Shown in pieces: positions 25,991-40,070 of a stretch of 64,000 bases of DNA (the stretch's first letter is position 1; each line of letters begins with the position of its first letter). The position numbers and the translations under genes were made by a program. Location: positions 464,072 through 528,071 of the forward strand of contig NW_003124905.1 of NCBI RefSeq assembly GCF_000003605.2, read 5' to 3'. The stretch is from Saccoglossus kowalevskii (Eukaryota > Hemichordata > Enteropneusta > Harrimaniidae). The notes beneath the pieces are model-generated. The model saw nothing but the letters and a program-made list of their open reading frames with translations, had not been told where the DNA came from and searched no databases.

Positions 25991-28600
25991 AGCAATCCTG
26001 AGTTTTTAAGTAAGATGCGGAATTGTTCTTCAAGGGATTCTTCACCATTGCCAGACATGATTAGTTCCTTGAGTGAACAATCTATTCAAGATTCAATTTA
26101 GTGTTTCTTTTCAGAAGAAAATTAGAAGCCAATGTGAGTATGATGAACGTCTACAGTGGAGCCGACGTATTAGTGAAGAGGTGTAATTTGCATCTATGGT
26201 CGAGAGTTGTCTCCTAGTACTCATAATATTCCATTGAGAGTAAGAATCAAGATATAATATTTATTTTATATTGTTTTGGTTTTCGTCTATTCAACAGGAA
26301 ATGTATCCTACTCTGAACACGTCAGGATTTGTTTTAATGACGTATTTTATGGTGATGTGGGAAAAACAATCCTGCAGACAAGGGCCTGTGGTTGGGTTTC
26401 TCACAATCGTTAGGAATTTACCTTATTCAGTTTGGAAGAAATGATGAGTTACTACGCAGGTGTGAAAAACTGAACATCGGATTGTATATGTTACTTATAA
26501 CGTCGTCCAGGTAACTTAATACAATTGCAGCAACCATAATTTCCGTACAATAGTTCCTACGTACGTCAATGATGTCGTAAAATTACTTCAAACTAGTCTT
26601 GTAACCTTGTCTATGGTTCCTTGTGTACGTTATGACGCTGTAAGTTGATGTCATTATTCATTAGCTTGATATCATGCACTGCCGATTATGCAAATGATAC
26701 GTTCCCATTGATCTAGCGATAACGCGTGTAACCCGGTTATCAGACGATAGCTGGAAAGTATTTGAGGTCAATGTACAGACAAAAATAATAAAAAAAAATG
26801 ATTCAATCAACATCCGAAGTGCTTCTACATTTAGGCTGATCGTTCAAAAGACAAGAGCTATAATACATTATTTTCTGTTAGTCAAAGTGTTTTGACTGCC
26901 GTTTGCTTGTAGACGTTATATGTGTAACTGAAACTCAGTCGTCATTTATTTTACATTTTTCTCCGAACATTTCAACAAATGTATGTGGCTGTCTACTATC
27001 GATCTCACCACAAATTATTGAGATTGTGATTTTACATACGTATTCAGAAATTAAGCACGACAAAATTACAACACACAATTGGGTATAGGAGCATTGATTA
27101 ACATTTCTCAATTCGTTTATAATTCTTGACACATTGTTACGTCCGTTAAAGAAGGACAATTAACTGTGGGTTACCTACTAATTGACCCATGAATATTTTC
27201 ATTATTTTGTAAGGTGTGTTCAACCGAATTTTTCCTACCAATCATTTATGTGTTTTGTTGCCCATAACGATAGCACAGGCTGTTCTATGATCGAATCGTT
27301 TCTTATCTTCTCTTTAGCGGATTAAAAAAAGCAGAATGATGTAGCACCATATGGGTTTTCAAATCATACTGAAAACCATGTCAATATCATTTCCAGCAAT
27401 GTTGAACATGTGTTACCAATAAAAAAAACTTAGCTGATCATCGATTACTTGCAATAATTAGTTACAATAAATTATGGTAAATTAACTAATAATCAATTAT
27501 AATATATACTATAAAAAAACATTACACGAATATGATCACACATCGAAATCTGTTACTACATTATATGTCTTTTTTTTTATTTTAAAGTTTGACAAGGAGA
27601 GCGCCACCATGCCAAATAATGTATAAAGAATTACAATGATATGATATGATTATAAAAACGGTCAGGAAAAATGACACAATATTCTGAAACGGCGTTGTTT
27701 TCCCCGGGAAACATAATGCTGAACATAATGATAATCTGACAATTAACTTGAGTGATAACAGAGACACTACATCGTATCATTGATTGCATTTGAATAAACA
27801 AAATGTGTTTTTAAATGATTTCTCATTAGTTTACATACAAATCAATATATGTCACGTGAAGGTGAATGTATATATGTATGAACGATTTTTTTCATTATGA
27901 TAGTGGTCTTTCAAACCAATCCATCATAATCCATCTCACTTATGGTTGAACCACAACTTTGTCAACCTTTCAATAATTGATGAACTCTTCTGAAACGACA
28001 TACAAGTAAGGACACCTAACCAAGCTGGAATGCCTGAAGTCTCTAAGTTGACTATTCTATCTAGGAGTGAAGTTAAATATGGACGATCCAAATATGCATA
28101 TGAAACAAAACGATGGCGAATTACTAGTGTGAAGTTATTGAATATACAGCCAAGACTATATATTATAATATGAGTATAATTAATTAATTTAAAATAATAA
28201 TCTGATAATGGATAATTTGAATATCCCCTTTTTCAAATAACACTCCGATGGATGTGTCTCGCGAAATAAATTAAGCATAGGTGGCATCTTAAATTGTACT
28301 AAATCACCCATTTTCAAAATAGTGTTATGATATGTTTACATGCACGCGAACATGGAACATCTAATCCGTCGATATTATTATATGGTACATGAAACTGGAG
28401 TGCTAATTTGATTGAATAATCGTAAAAATGCTGTCATAACGTTTAAGGGAAATTAAAACTGATGAATTAAGTTCTAGATGTGGCTCCTTAATTAAATTAG
28501 CGATGTCGGTGACTAAGGGTTTACATTTTAATTCGTATGAAAATTGTAGTCACATGCAGTAGAATGTAAGTCGGAAATTCGATGATAATGATGTTAATAT
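25991..28600. other. No gene seen
   Basis: AT-rich spacer with small hairpin-prone stretches (around 27440-27500). Confidence 0.55.
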
Positions 28601-28999
28601 ATTAATATGAGGTTCTTACGAGTATACCTCAAAGTATGCACGAAGACAGTACAGCGAGAGTATCGGCCGACGCGCAGCGGAGATTGATGTGACGGTGTAC
28701 TGTCTGAGTACATACTATGAGGTATCTTCGTAATAACCTTATTATTATACATCTTTTCCTTCCAGGGATAGATCATGGGAATACCGAAATCCAAAAACTT
28801 AATTACAGATCAGCAAACTTCTTTGTGTGGAGTCCTGGTTGTAGCCATGTTTGTTGTTATTATTAGAGGACGCTTACGCGCGCAGTCATTCCATATTCCG
28901 CATTTCCTAATATGGCAGGATGAAAATATCTCGTAAAATACAGCATAATTACGTCACGGTGTAACTTATGGAGTTGCGGTGACAGATGTATAATAATAG
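28601..28999 (+). mobile_element. Foldback element family A, longest copy
   Basis: The left arm ATGAGGTTCTTACGAGTATA, CCTCAAAGTATGCAC is mirrored by GTACATACTATGAGG, TATCTTCGTAATAACC about 100 bp later. Beyond the hairpin comes a non-palindromic body from 28750 to 28999 (CTTTTCCTTCCAGGGAT..., ending GTGACAGATGTATAATAATA). The body is shared with the copy at 1.9-2.1 kb. No open frame of note is present, so it is non-autonomous. Confidence 0.7.
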
Positions 29000-31289
29000 T
29001 GAATATTGAAATGTAAGGCATTCAGTATTGACAAGTTATCGCGTGTAGTATTGTTTATGCCACATACAAACATAACAATAATTTCATAGGGCGAATGACA
29101 GGAGTGTTCTTTTATACTTCATATGACATTCTTTATGGATTCTACTATATCATATTATATTAATTCGTTCAATAATGCAGAAGCCTATTCATGAAAATAA
29201 ATATCCAAAATATATTCATTTCAAAACAAAAATTGAACTTTAGGTTAATATATTGGATGTCGTCTTGAAAGTTTCGGGTCTGCACGCCAGCCAGCCATCT
29301 TTTTTTAAGAAAACTATGGTTGTATTTCAAGTGAATAGGAGGTCATTTTGTTAGTATTGGATACTTTTACTATTAGTTCATACCAGTGTGGCTGAGATTT
29401 ATTAAGCCTTATTTAAAATTCGTGAACGATGGAACATTTTTGTTTTGTTGATTTAGATTTTAAAAAGTGGCAAACTTTTTCTATTATTTTAAAATTGCGT
29501 TTTAAGGGATAGCTTTGAAAATAGAAATTAAAAAATATACTTGGCATTTGTTTTTTCAAAACTGTAATGAAATTTCTCGATTACGCACTGCCATACAGAT
29601 TCAAATGTTGAATTGCTTTTCAACATACGTTATATTCAGCGCATTTAAATGTTTTGTATATGCATAGTGCGTGTGACATACAGCGCGGTGCAACGACCGT
29701 GACATTTGTAAAGTTAAATTACACTTAATTCAAATTTAATTATATGGAAAGACAAATTAATTGATTGAATTAAATTCAACTCCATATAGGAATGCAATTT
29801 AATTAGATTTACAGTGAGAGTGGTGTAGGGTTGCAATAAGGTACCAATAAATAATCTGCTTAGTAAATTGTGATTTTGTTTTACTCATTTGTTTATTTAC
29901 TAAACATATCTCGTACCATAGCTTGTATTTAAATCAATTGTTGTCTAACAATTTTGAATACTACAATATGTGATAATTTTGTTTTTATCTGTATTTAGTA
30001 GGTCGAATTCATGTGAACTAGCTTAAGTGGTATAAATAATACATTTTAAAGGTAGTCAGCATGAAACCACTTAGCTGCCATTTACTATTATCTCGTTTAA
30101 GCTCGATGCCACGATTAAATTCGATGTGAGCGTCAACATATATGTACAAACGCACACATATATACCTTAACACACTCATACAAGATGCTTCCTTAACACC
30201 AAGAACAAATAAATCCCTTCATATACATCGTGTATACGTTTACACGTTACGCCCCATGCATTGACACATTACGTAAACAGTTCATGTCAATTATTCTTAT
30301 TAATATTTTTTTTACGAATACTTAATGCTCCACATAAAAGCGTTTTTTATTAATGATTGCATTATAAAATTCATGTAATATAAGTATGCAAAACCTTACA
30401 TTAAGTAAGACAGTGGACATTATACATCGCCAGTATATCATATATCGCGACGATAATATGGTACGTAGTTGTGCTAACGTGAATCAAAACGTATTACTGC
30501 CTTTAGTAGTTTACATGTATACTTTACACGTAGTGACGTGTTCGGTGTTGTACAACCCAATTGTTTTAATGGTCTTTTGTCATTTGCTTCTGGGTGTATG
30601 TAAATTGAGTTGTATTAATCAAGGTTTACAAAACAGCTGTGCCATGTGTTGTTTTCGGAACTAGCTTCATTATGTATTGAACTCTAGTCAAATTTGTTAA
30701 TGATTACTCCGGGTATTATCACCGTATTGTCATCGCTGCCGTGCTGAATTGCGCGAGCAACAGAATAATCGTCTTTTAAGTTCCCATGTGATGTTAAATA
30801 TTCAGAGCGTCTAATGTCGCAATGTCATCGCGCAACTTAGGTATACAACTTAGAAGTGCAAAATGGTAGGTATATATATACGTTTATGATGTAGATTCCA
30901 CAAAACTCCTGGTGGGTGAGGTACATGTACCTCACGATAAGTTGATGTAGAGTTTCAATATTAATGTAGTTGTGTCTTAATTCCCCTATCACAGTATATA
31001 CCCGTTTACATGTTCGAATTGTTCGTGTTCTGGGTTTGTAGACTTGCTGTTACGACTTATCAAAGGGTACTAAAACAAAATGGCTAAATGTTACTATAGT
31101 CTTGTTTCATTATTTACAGTCAAAGTCTGTTTAACCTAACTGGTTTTAATTGGTTAACAGGTTAGGCATCCATCTTTGATGTCTTCTAAGGACGTATTTT
31201 TCACAGGTGTCACTTTTATCCCATTATTTTGTAAGATGCCATGTTGCATCTTTATACCGAACGTCCTTAGACAGAAATGAAATAATTCG
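29000..31289. other. No gene seen
   Basis: Spacer. An AT-rich palindromic patch at 29.72-29.81 kb resembles the one at 21.2 kb. The 92-codon frame at 30386-30664 is unrecognised. Confidence 0.5.
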
Positions 31290-31670
31290 GATGAGTCACG
31301 TGATTTGGCCGTTATCTAGGATTTTTGCTTAAAATGGCGACAATTTATCAGGAGTGCTTTACCCTATCAACTATAAATTTCGTATTTGTATCTTCGGCAC
31401 AGATTTTTACGAAACAAATAGAATACTTTTGATCAGTCACATTGTTTGGTCTTTAAAGCAGCAAATGGAGCATTTGTTTCACAGAAGTGCTTGAGTCGAT
31501 CAACCTGACATTTGGCATGTAAAATATATGATTATAGCTTATTACAACAAAAATAAATTAATTTGTGTCAGTCGCCTTGTTCGGCCATCATCTTGGATTT
31601 CTGGCACAAGTGGCCACTATTTGGAGCATTTGTTCTCATGAGTGCTTCAACCGACAAACATTTATATAGG
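31290..31670. repeat. Degenerate ~140-bp tandem repeat, three units
   Basis: The pattern CAC-TGTTTGGCC, ATCTTGGATTT, ATGGCGACAATTT, AGGAGTGCTT, CGATCAACTT, ATTTGGTATGT recurs at about 31296, 31438 and 31572. Each unit is diverged. The 21-bp minisatellite begins 40 bp after the last unit. This style of repeat is common in marine invertebrate genomes. Confidence 0.6.
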
Positions 31671-31711
31671 CTTATATAGGTGTTCTCCACGAGGGGTTTT
31701 AGCAGGGCGCA

Positions 31712-31795
31712 GCGCCCTGCATAGGAAGTCGTGCGCCCTGCATAGGTAGTCGTGCGCCCTGCATCGGTCAACAAGCGCCCTGCATTCACATTTCC
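31712..31795. repeat. 21-bp minisatellite
   Basis: GCGCCCTGCATAGGTAGTCG-like units start at 31712, 31733, 31754 and 31775, exactly 21 bp apart. Just before the array, GCAGGGCGC (31702-31710) is an inverted copy of the unit core, so the first unit can form a GC-rich hairpin. The minus-strand 7-residue repeat (TYAGRTT) in an open frame here follows from the 21-bp period. Confidence 0.85.
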
Positions 31796-32159
31796 CGTCC
31801 CGATCAAATACATTGTATATTTAGTTGAGTATTCAGTTTTCTTATTAATTGACAGGCGGTAAAACAAAGAACTAAGGGACAGATAGTGGCATAGGTGACA
31901 ACTAGGACAATGGATTTGATGCCTGGGGAAAAAACTGGCTGAACAAATAAACAAAAAACAATGAATGGATGCGTGAAGTGATTGTCACAAGCATTGCGTT
32001 AATCACGCAATGGAATAGTCAAAACAAGTTTTCTTATCATTCCTGAATTAGCTGAGATACTTAAGAACAGGAGAACCAGCAACAACTTATTGGTCCAATT
32101 GCTTGTTACTTGCCTTTTATTGGCGAAAAGTAAATAGAATCATAAAATAAATCACCAAA

Positions 32160-32277
32160 NNNNNNNNNNNNNNNNNNNNNNNNNNNNNNNNNNNNNNNNN
32201 NNNNNNNNNNNNNNNNNNNNNNNNNNNNNNNNNNNNNNNNNNNNNNNNNNNNNNNNNNNNNNNNNNNNNNNNNNNNN
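32160..32277. other. Assembly gap (N run)
   Basis: 118 undetermined bases. It lies 365 bp after the 21-bp minisatellite, in sequence with no recognised gene. Confidence 1.
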
Positions 32278-32748
32278 TACGGTAACACTGAAACACATGG
32301 AAGTCACGGTATCTGATTTGACCTTTGTCCTCAGTACCCACAATGCAATCAACATAATGATTAATTTATTTACAGTCATCGGATTCAATTTTTTCTTTTT
32401 TTATTTTAAATGGTAATTTTGTTATGTGAAAATATTTTTCTTCTTCTTGGGGTTTTCAACTATTACAATATCTCAGTGCATTTATAAACCTATGAAAATG
32501 GAAATATTTGAAAGAAATTTAAAAGAAATAAATGAAAGGCTAGAATTTCACAACTTGTTCCATTACACTTTTACAAAGAATAAAATTGATATTCTTCATT
32601 TGTCAAAGTTTATATTTTGTTTACACATCAAGTGGTTTAACTTATTCATCAAAATAATTCAAGAACATTAATATAGTACTTGTACACAGTATTTAATTGA
32701 TGTAAATATAAAAGTGCTAAGAATTTCCTTTGAAATGTTTGATTAGTG

Positions 32749-32792
32749 TGCTAATTATATGCAAATTAAATATGCTAATTATATGCAAATTA
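32749..32792. promoter_or_regulatory. Duplicated octamer (POU-type) motif
   Basis: The 20-bp word TGCTAATTATATGCAAATTA occurs twice, identically, 24 bp apart (32749 and 32773). Each copy holds ATGCAAAT, the canonical POU/octamer motif, within a homeodomain-like TAATTA context; GCTAATT...AATTAGC makes the second copy an imperfect palindrome. No gene is recognised nearby, so function is inferred only. Confidence 0.3.
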
Positions 32793-33876
32793 GCGCCCCT
32801 CTTTAAATTTTATTTTTGGGGAACACTGATAGCATATATATATGGCATCTTCTGAGAAAATAAAATGTATATCTGCGGACATATATCAGGGCATATTTAG
32901 CCTTCAAATTTGGATCCGAAAAATCTGCTTTATTCGTTTTCCAATATGTTTCCGTTTCCATTCTTTCTTTTCCAGCTATAGCCTATTGAGATATTCACAA
33001 TGCTTTGTTTCAAACACATTTCTGGAACAGCTTCTTGAATGATTAATGAGTACGTCTTCTTACAAAAAGGGCAGCTGCAGTGTATCTGCAAGGTAATCGG
33101 AAAACTTTCGAAGATGGTAAGCAGAAATGGCAAGCTACTGTAACAAGACTTGAAGGCTGAAGTATACATTTCAAACCACGATTTATGTGAGCTGGTAGGT
33201 GAGTAATATAGAAATTAAAACATCTCATGTTATTACGATTAGTCAGCGGAATGCGTATTTCAGCGAATGAAAACTGTAGATGTGTAACATAAAAATAACA
33301 TTTCCGGTCAAACCTCTTGAAAAATACGTTAGTCTGAACACTTGTTATTGCGTTTTAGGTAACTGATGTCATTTAAAAAAAAAAACTATTAAATAATTTA
33401 TTATCAATAGACCATGGACAGTATATATACAAATTTATCTTGCTAATGGAAATTGAACATAAAACTATTGTATTTAATAGCGTAGTATTTGCGATACCAT
33501 TTGGATGCATTACTTTTTTTATAATACAAACACGTGCTGATATTATATAACAGTCTACTTAAACCATGTACAATAAAATTATATTAAAGATATATTAAAA
33601 TATATCACAAAAGTGGAACATGGCAATAAAATCAAATATACAGAATTAATATTATGAGACTGGTTTGTTTTTGTTGACCCACGGAGTCACCCAAAGCCTA
33701 TAAAATGTAGTGAAGTGTGCGTGCGTTCGCATAGTTATTAGGTATTAGCGTTTGGCAGTTCATAGTTCACCAGCTTGTGTATGATCTGACTCAGTAAGCC
33801 GTTAGCAGTGAACTACGTGCTGTGTGTTTGGATATGCTTTTGTAACTCAATAAGTATATGGTATCACTTTTTGTTT

Positions 33877-33899
33877 TTTATTTATTTATTTATATATAT

Positions 33900-33994
<95 letters not shown>

Positions 33995-34012
33995 TTCATT
34001 TATTTTATTTAT
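33877..34012. repeat. (TTTA)n microsatellite
   Basis: About 130 bp of TTTA repeats with one TATATA interruption near 33892. Unlike the tract at 50.8 kb, no LINE coding sequence is recognisable before it. Open frames across it are repeat artefacts. Confidence 0.9.
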
Positions 34013-37000
34013 CATTCAAAGAATGAGAAACGCGCAAAATGTGTATTAAAACGATGTTGGCTTTTCACTCCACATTATGTACCAAGTCATTAGTATAAGT
34101 TGTGCACCTTTGTCAAAAAGCATATTGTGTTCCCTCTAATCTGTCAAAGTAATGACTTCTCAGAGCCGGATTTGGATACCCGTCATTCGTGACATTTAGC
34201 TTGTCAGGTGAGTTGAACTATAAATATTGACGTTTCACGTTTCTCAATCTAGAACAACAATATACATGCTCCTTAACGAAGACTTTCCACAATTGTTTTG
34301 GTCACGGAATCGGCATATCACAAACCACTGAATAATGATTCGCCATGTTTGCACTGCCTACGCTGACCTCATTTACTGACGCTTTCCTTGCACACTCCAG
34401 ATATCTTGTCATTGTCACAAAACATTGAATACGTTATAACCATGGCGGTATAGATCAAGAATCTCGTGTTATAAATCCGAAAGAAAAGTAAAAAATTTAC
34501 ATATTTATTCTATATATAATTGCGGTGCAGTGTAATTAGGAATAGTTTTCTCCATCTCTATAATATGTACTAACCCCCCTAATCTGGGCGGTCAATGCAG
34601 ATCGATTGAACTTTTGACATCATGGCTGACTAATACAAAATAGTCTAATACCTCAATATGTTGGACTATATCTTTTAAGTTTTAATAAGTAATTATATTA
34701 ATTTCAATATTTTAGGTTGTTTCAGATGCCAGCTGAAATGCACATGTTGTATAAGGTCGCATATGCAGCCTCAAATTGTTCATTTGTGCCTAGCGCAGAT
34801 TTGTCACTTGTTTTGAAAAGCCGCGGGTTAAATCGCCTCCAAAATCAGTTATTAGTTGCCCATGCATCCCCTGAATCGTAATTGTATTGATGGCTTCAAA
34901 GATAACAACATTTACTAGTCATATTAGCGTGAACTTACAGTAATCGGCGTTCGCGAAAGGCGATCTGTTTTGTTATGTAAATTAATCCGGACGCTCTACG
35001 GTGGCTTCAAATACACGCTCGCGAATTACGTTCACTGTGCGATACGGATACATGGGGTATCAGGATATCAAATTTGTGGTATGTGACAAACAAATGAAAT
35101 TTACTTCACTCTAATGACCCTGATATTATAATGATAACTAATGAGATGACCCCCATTTACATACACTGACAATATTAAATTATATACTTTGGCCCATTAA
35201 ATAAAACGACCCATTATTCAAATTGGTGTGTCTGCGGATGTTAATTTATACTTTTGAAAATATCATATTACTTATTCGTATGCTATTTCGATGGGTGAAT
35301 GACAGATAGATAGAAGATTAGCGAAGTATCACGTTCGTGTTTTATACCATGATAAAATTAAAATTGACTGATCCTTTCTACAAGCAATATATAAAACACG
35401 AAGGAACGCACACATATATATAAAGCCAAACGTAAATTACATTCGTTTCCCATCATCACTCTAAATGCCTTCCAACGTAAATAAGTTATCTTTATTGAGG
35501 AAAGCACTCAGTCTGATACACCTATCAGATTGTTCTAGTATATAATGATGTTACTAATCAAAATGACATTCAGAAAAACACCAAACATGTATAAATCCCA
35601 ATGAGCCTATTTGGCCTGATAACATATCGGGCATCCCATTTCAACACTGCTCTGAGCATTCCGCTGAATGTTATATTCAACGAAATGAAGCCTTAAGAAT
35701 TAGCTAATTCCTTTGTCCATTTAAATTGACTAATATTGTTCGATTTTTTTCGCATGTACCTGCACTAATTATTTAGCCTAATGTTCGCTTGCCACTCATA
35801 AGGAAGGCGTTTTAAACAGTTTTTCACGGTGATTTAATTTAACCGCTTTCGCTGTTTAGTTGTAAAGTCCGCGATAACAATCAATGTTGTCTTGATACCA
35901 TATTAGTTGGACTCTAGCCTATCACGTTACCGTTTTAATGAATACATGACATCATTTTGTTATATTTGCTCATGCTCATAAATGTGTATGTGTTTCCGAA
36001 GAGTTATAGACTAGCAGTGCCGTTCAGTGCCAGCATATGGTGTGTCACATGGGTCGTATGTTTGATCCCTTTTGTATTCATTAATTTCTTTAATGACCTC
36101 CCTCAAGAAATATTACTTCCACGTCTGACTGTGTGGAGCTTCAACAAATATTTTATGATCATGGTGCCATTCATTAAAGCTGATGGTCATAAATGTATTT
36201 TGATGGTTTAACCACCAACAACAAAAAACGTCATCAAATTGCGTCGATTTCACTTCTAGTGTTGCGTGCCAAAGTGGTGTTGAAGTGTTAGATGCTTCAT
36301 AAAACGAAATACTCAAGGTTACCTTATCTTAATATATATATAAACTAAAAACAAGTCTTTGAAAATGTGTTAATAAACCAGGTATTAAATATTCCCTCTC
36401 TAAACTTCTGGTAGATAAATTGAACAACCAATCGTTAATTTCATCAAATTTATAACGACTGCTAGTTGCATGCGAATTGAAATAACTGGTATTCCGATAA
36501 AAATTCCAACGGTTGCATTAATTCTGTTTGTATTGTAAAATCACATAGTCCTACAGACTGTACTGTTAAAACCATCATTTTCTTACAGGGAACAAACAAA
36601 TCTACTGTTTGCCAAAGTTGAAATAATCATTTGAATTATTTTGTCAAGAGTTTCAGGTCGGAAGGTGTAATCAGTTCAGTCTGCAGAGGAGATAATCGAA
36701 AGATTAACAAGTGAGCATGCGCAATTTTGATGACATTGCCCTTTAATCTTGATCTTTAAAATGTCACCTTATTCTTCTTGTAGTGATTTTCTATGATTTC
36801 CAAACATTGCATCAAATAATTAGTGGTTGGACGTTAAGGATATTAGAGGTTATAAACGGCAAGCGAGGGTATTTGGTAGCGGATATAAGACCTTTCTGGG
36901 TAAAATTTGCATATTTGACGGGAGATAATAACCCAGCGTAAGCAGGTCTTCTAATGTCATATACGTCATTCAGACATATTAGAAAATGAAACGCAACTCT

Positions 37001-40000
37001 GGTGTCGCATGAATGCATCTGAAAAAATGATTATAACTACTTAATTTTTCATTAACGTTACGTTTCATTTTATACCAAGCACAATATAACTGGTGATAAT
37101 ACACTAAAGACAGAACGTAAATGTTATAAGAAATAGTGTAATCAATACGACCTTGACCTGAATGACCCAATTTGAGCACACCCAAACGGAAATCACTCGA
37201 TCTAACCCACATATCATGTCTGCCAATTTTGATGCGTTATTCCGATATTTAACAAGTTACGCCACAGGATAAATAGCGGCGTTGACACAAATTATTTTTT
37301 TTTGACATTGTTGGTGCCGCATAGAAACAGATCAGCGGGTGTATTTAAGAATCCCGAAATTCGTTCTATGTCTTTTTTTAGAGATTCTACTGCAGCACCC
37401 ATGCATGCGTGATTCCTATATTAAAAAAACGACAACCCCGAATCAGCGACACGAAATCAACAACAACATCCAACTATTTTTGTATCGATGTGTCTCTAAT
37501 GAACACTATATGCGAAAGCTGTGAAATACAGGTATCGGAATAAAATTACGTTGCTTTTCTCGTAGTCATCTAAACGAAACTATGCAAGATTCTGTTGGAA
37601 TTTATATTCACAGTTATATGTATGTTATTCCTTTGGGATCTATTACCTATAATTAAGCCCGTTCGCTGTGCGGTTGAAAAAATGTTTAGTAGTTTAGTAA
37701 AAATGATTCAATTACTTTTTATAATGAGATATAATTAATATTGCTACAAAGACACATCTAGCTTCTGAAGTGTACGCAATTGTGTGAGTGTTTGCCATCA
37801 ACTTTCTACATCAGCCCCGGCTGTAATAGAACGTGTTTTTTTTCCAATATATGCGATTGCTGCAATTCAAAATGATTGATATGAATCATGTGACTTCCCG
37901 TGACAAGAAAGTCCACTTGCTAGCCTTAAATTCTTTATAAGAAATTTCACACTTCCGTGCGTCGAGTTTTAACGCTTAATCTTACAATGAATATCATGGA
38001 TATTAATGCAATGTAGCGTCAGGTGACTGCGAGCAAAGCAACCATAAAAAAACGTAGTCGCGATTATCGTTAACGTGTTTCAATTTTTAATCATCTAATT
38101 GTGTGGAACCCAAGCTGAGGCGAGTAATTCGATTCATATCCTTACATCACTTTTTGTAACTATTATTCATGAGAAATATAAGATTTAGGTAATTCAATCT
38201 AAGTACATAAATGAACATTAATATATAGTTTCATTCACACTGCAGTTACGTGAATGTTGTAGCTTTCATTCTAAAAAAATCAAACTAAGCTGACAAATAC
38301 TCGACCACGTAACAACGATTGTGTTCATTCATTCTGCAAATGAGTAACAATCGCCGCATCGAACGTCATTTATCGATGACGCACACTAAATGCACGTTCA
38401 AGTGACTGTTGACTCGATATATAAAATATTGAAGTACGTTGATGCGATCACAAACACGCGCCAGTCAATTCACCGTGTTGGCACTTACTGCGAATTACAC
38501 AGTTGGGTTGTTTTCGCAGCAGCGTTTGGTCATTATTTAACACGATGCATAGAGGGATTATTGAATCCCAGCTCGATTGAACACTTCAGTGCACCGCTCA
38601 CATATATGATCCCTCGCATTACCATTTTACATACTATAATCATAGTCATGCTGCAAGTGTAGAAGCTAGCTGGCAATAGTGTTCATGGTTCCGAGTAAGC
38701 AATCAAAGCCGTTTTAATTCAAAATCCGAACGTTGCCCGTAAGTTAAAATCATTTATTTCAAGATCACGGGGGTTCACATTGTTAATATTTTGGGAAATA
38801 ATTTAATTACAAGAACAATAGAGATGTTTACAAACTCAGTCAGTAAGCCAGTCATTAAATAGCTTGTCACCACAAGCTACAGCCAAGGGCAAAATAGCGA
38901 GACTGACTCTTGTACATATTGACTGTGAGAAACGTTTTTCACGCACGCGCGCGTCGGGGTGGTTTCGTGGGATCCTCTTTGTGAACGCGAGTGACTTTAA
39001 AACCATGTAGATACCTAAAATGACAAGTATCTACAATGTTTCAATTTATAGTTTTTGCGGGTAGGTTAATTTCTTTCACGACTCCCAGTCACGAATGACG
39101 GGCGTGATCTCCCCGTCGCACAGCAATTTGCTAACTTTCACGTAAATGACGATTTCATCGTCGCGAACACTACCGGTGTTGCGATGCCATGCTTATATTT
39201 ATTGTTAGAACCTATGCAAAAAATAGAGATTTTGACTCCTGCAAACTGATTAGTGGAAATGTCAGTCATGTCAGAATACGCATTGAATAAACCGTTGTTG
39301 CGCGCGCCTAGAATGTTGCATTATTTGTTTTCTTAACCTGAAATGTGGTTGACACCTTGCACAGTACATTTCTGTGAAAGTGAAAATCAGTGATGTGTCA
39401 CCTGCACGAGACATGGACATGGGGATAAATGAAATAGGATGGAATTGACAAGCGCCTACAGACTGACAGCGCAAATTATGCACGCTGTTTTATCCATCAT
39501 TACAGTACACTCAATGGATGACAGCGGTGAATTGATTGTTTTTTTTCTACTATAGTGATCGTACCCCAAGATTACGAAGACATAGCACTTCCTGCATTTG
39601 CCAACCAGACGGTTAACGCACTTATGTCTTTCGGGCTGTGTAGATAGTTTATTAGATGCCGCGATGCGTTTGGGACTGCACATCTCCCATTGATGCATTC
39701 GCCGTGTTATTTTAGCTCCGGGAAAAAAAATGTTATCCGGGATAAATAGGATATCGAATCCGTGACCCTAAAATATCGTATTAATTAAACTTGTGTAGCA
39801 ACTTTTATTTGTTTCTCGCGATACACTGTAAAAGACTTGCAAGTAATCGATAGTTTAACAGCATGAATTTTGGCAAGTGTTTCGCAAATATTGTCTTTCT
39901 ACTTATTCTCTTACACTGCACAATATTTACGTATATGGAAGACCTATATACTAGCGTCGCATTTTGTGATTGTTTCGGATATGATACTTTTGGGTGTGAA

Positions 40001-40043
40001 CCTTCGACATGTAGCGCCATTTGACCTTTTTCGCTGTAAATAC

Positions 40044-40070
40044 ATATATATATATATATATATTTATATA
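40044..40070. repeat. (TA)n microsatellite
   Basis: TA dinucleotide run with one TTT interruption. Confidence 0.85.

Noticed and set aside
31568-31954. 128-codon minus-strand frame with a 7-residue repeat
   Set aside because: The repeat simply reflects the 21-bp minisatellite period; the rest is unrecognised.
33808-34049. Frames encoding FIYLFIYL repeats
   Set aside because: Direct product of the (TTTA)n microsatellite; the same holds at 50731-51060.
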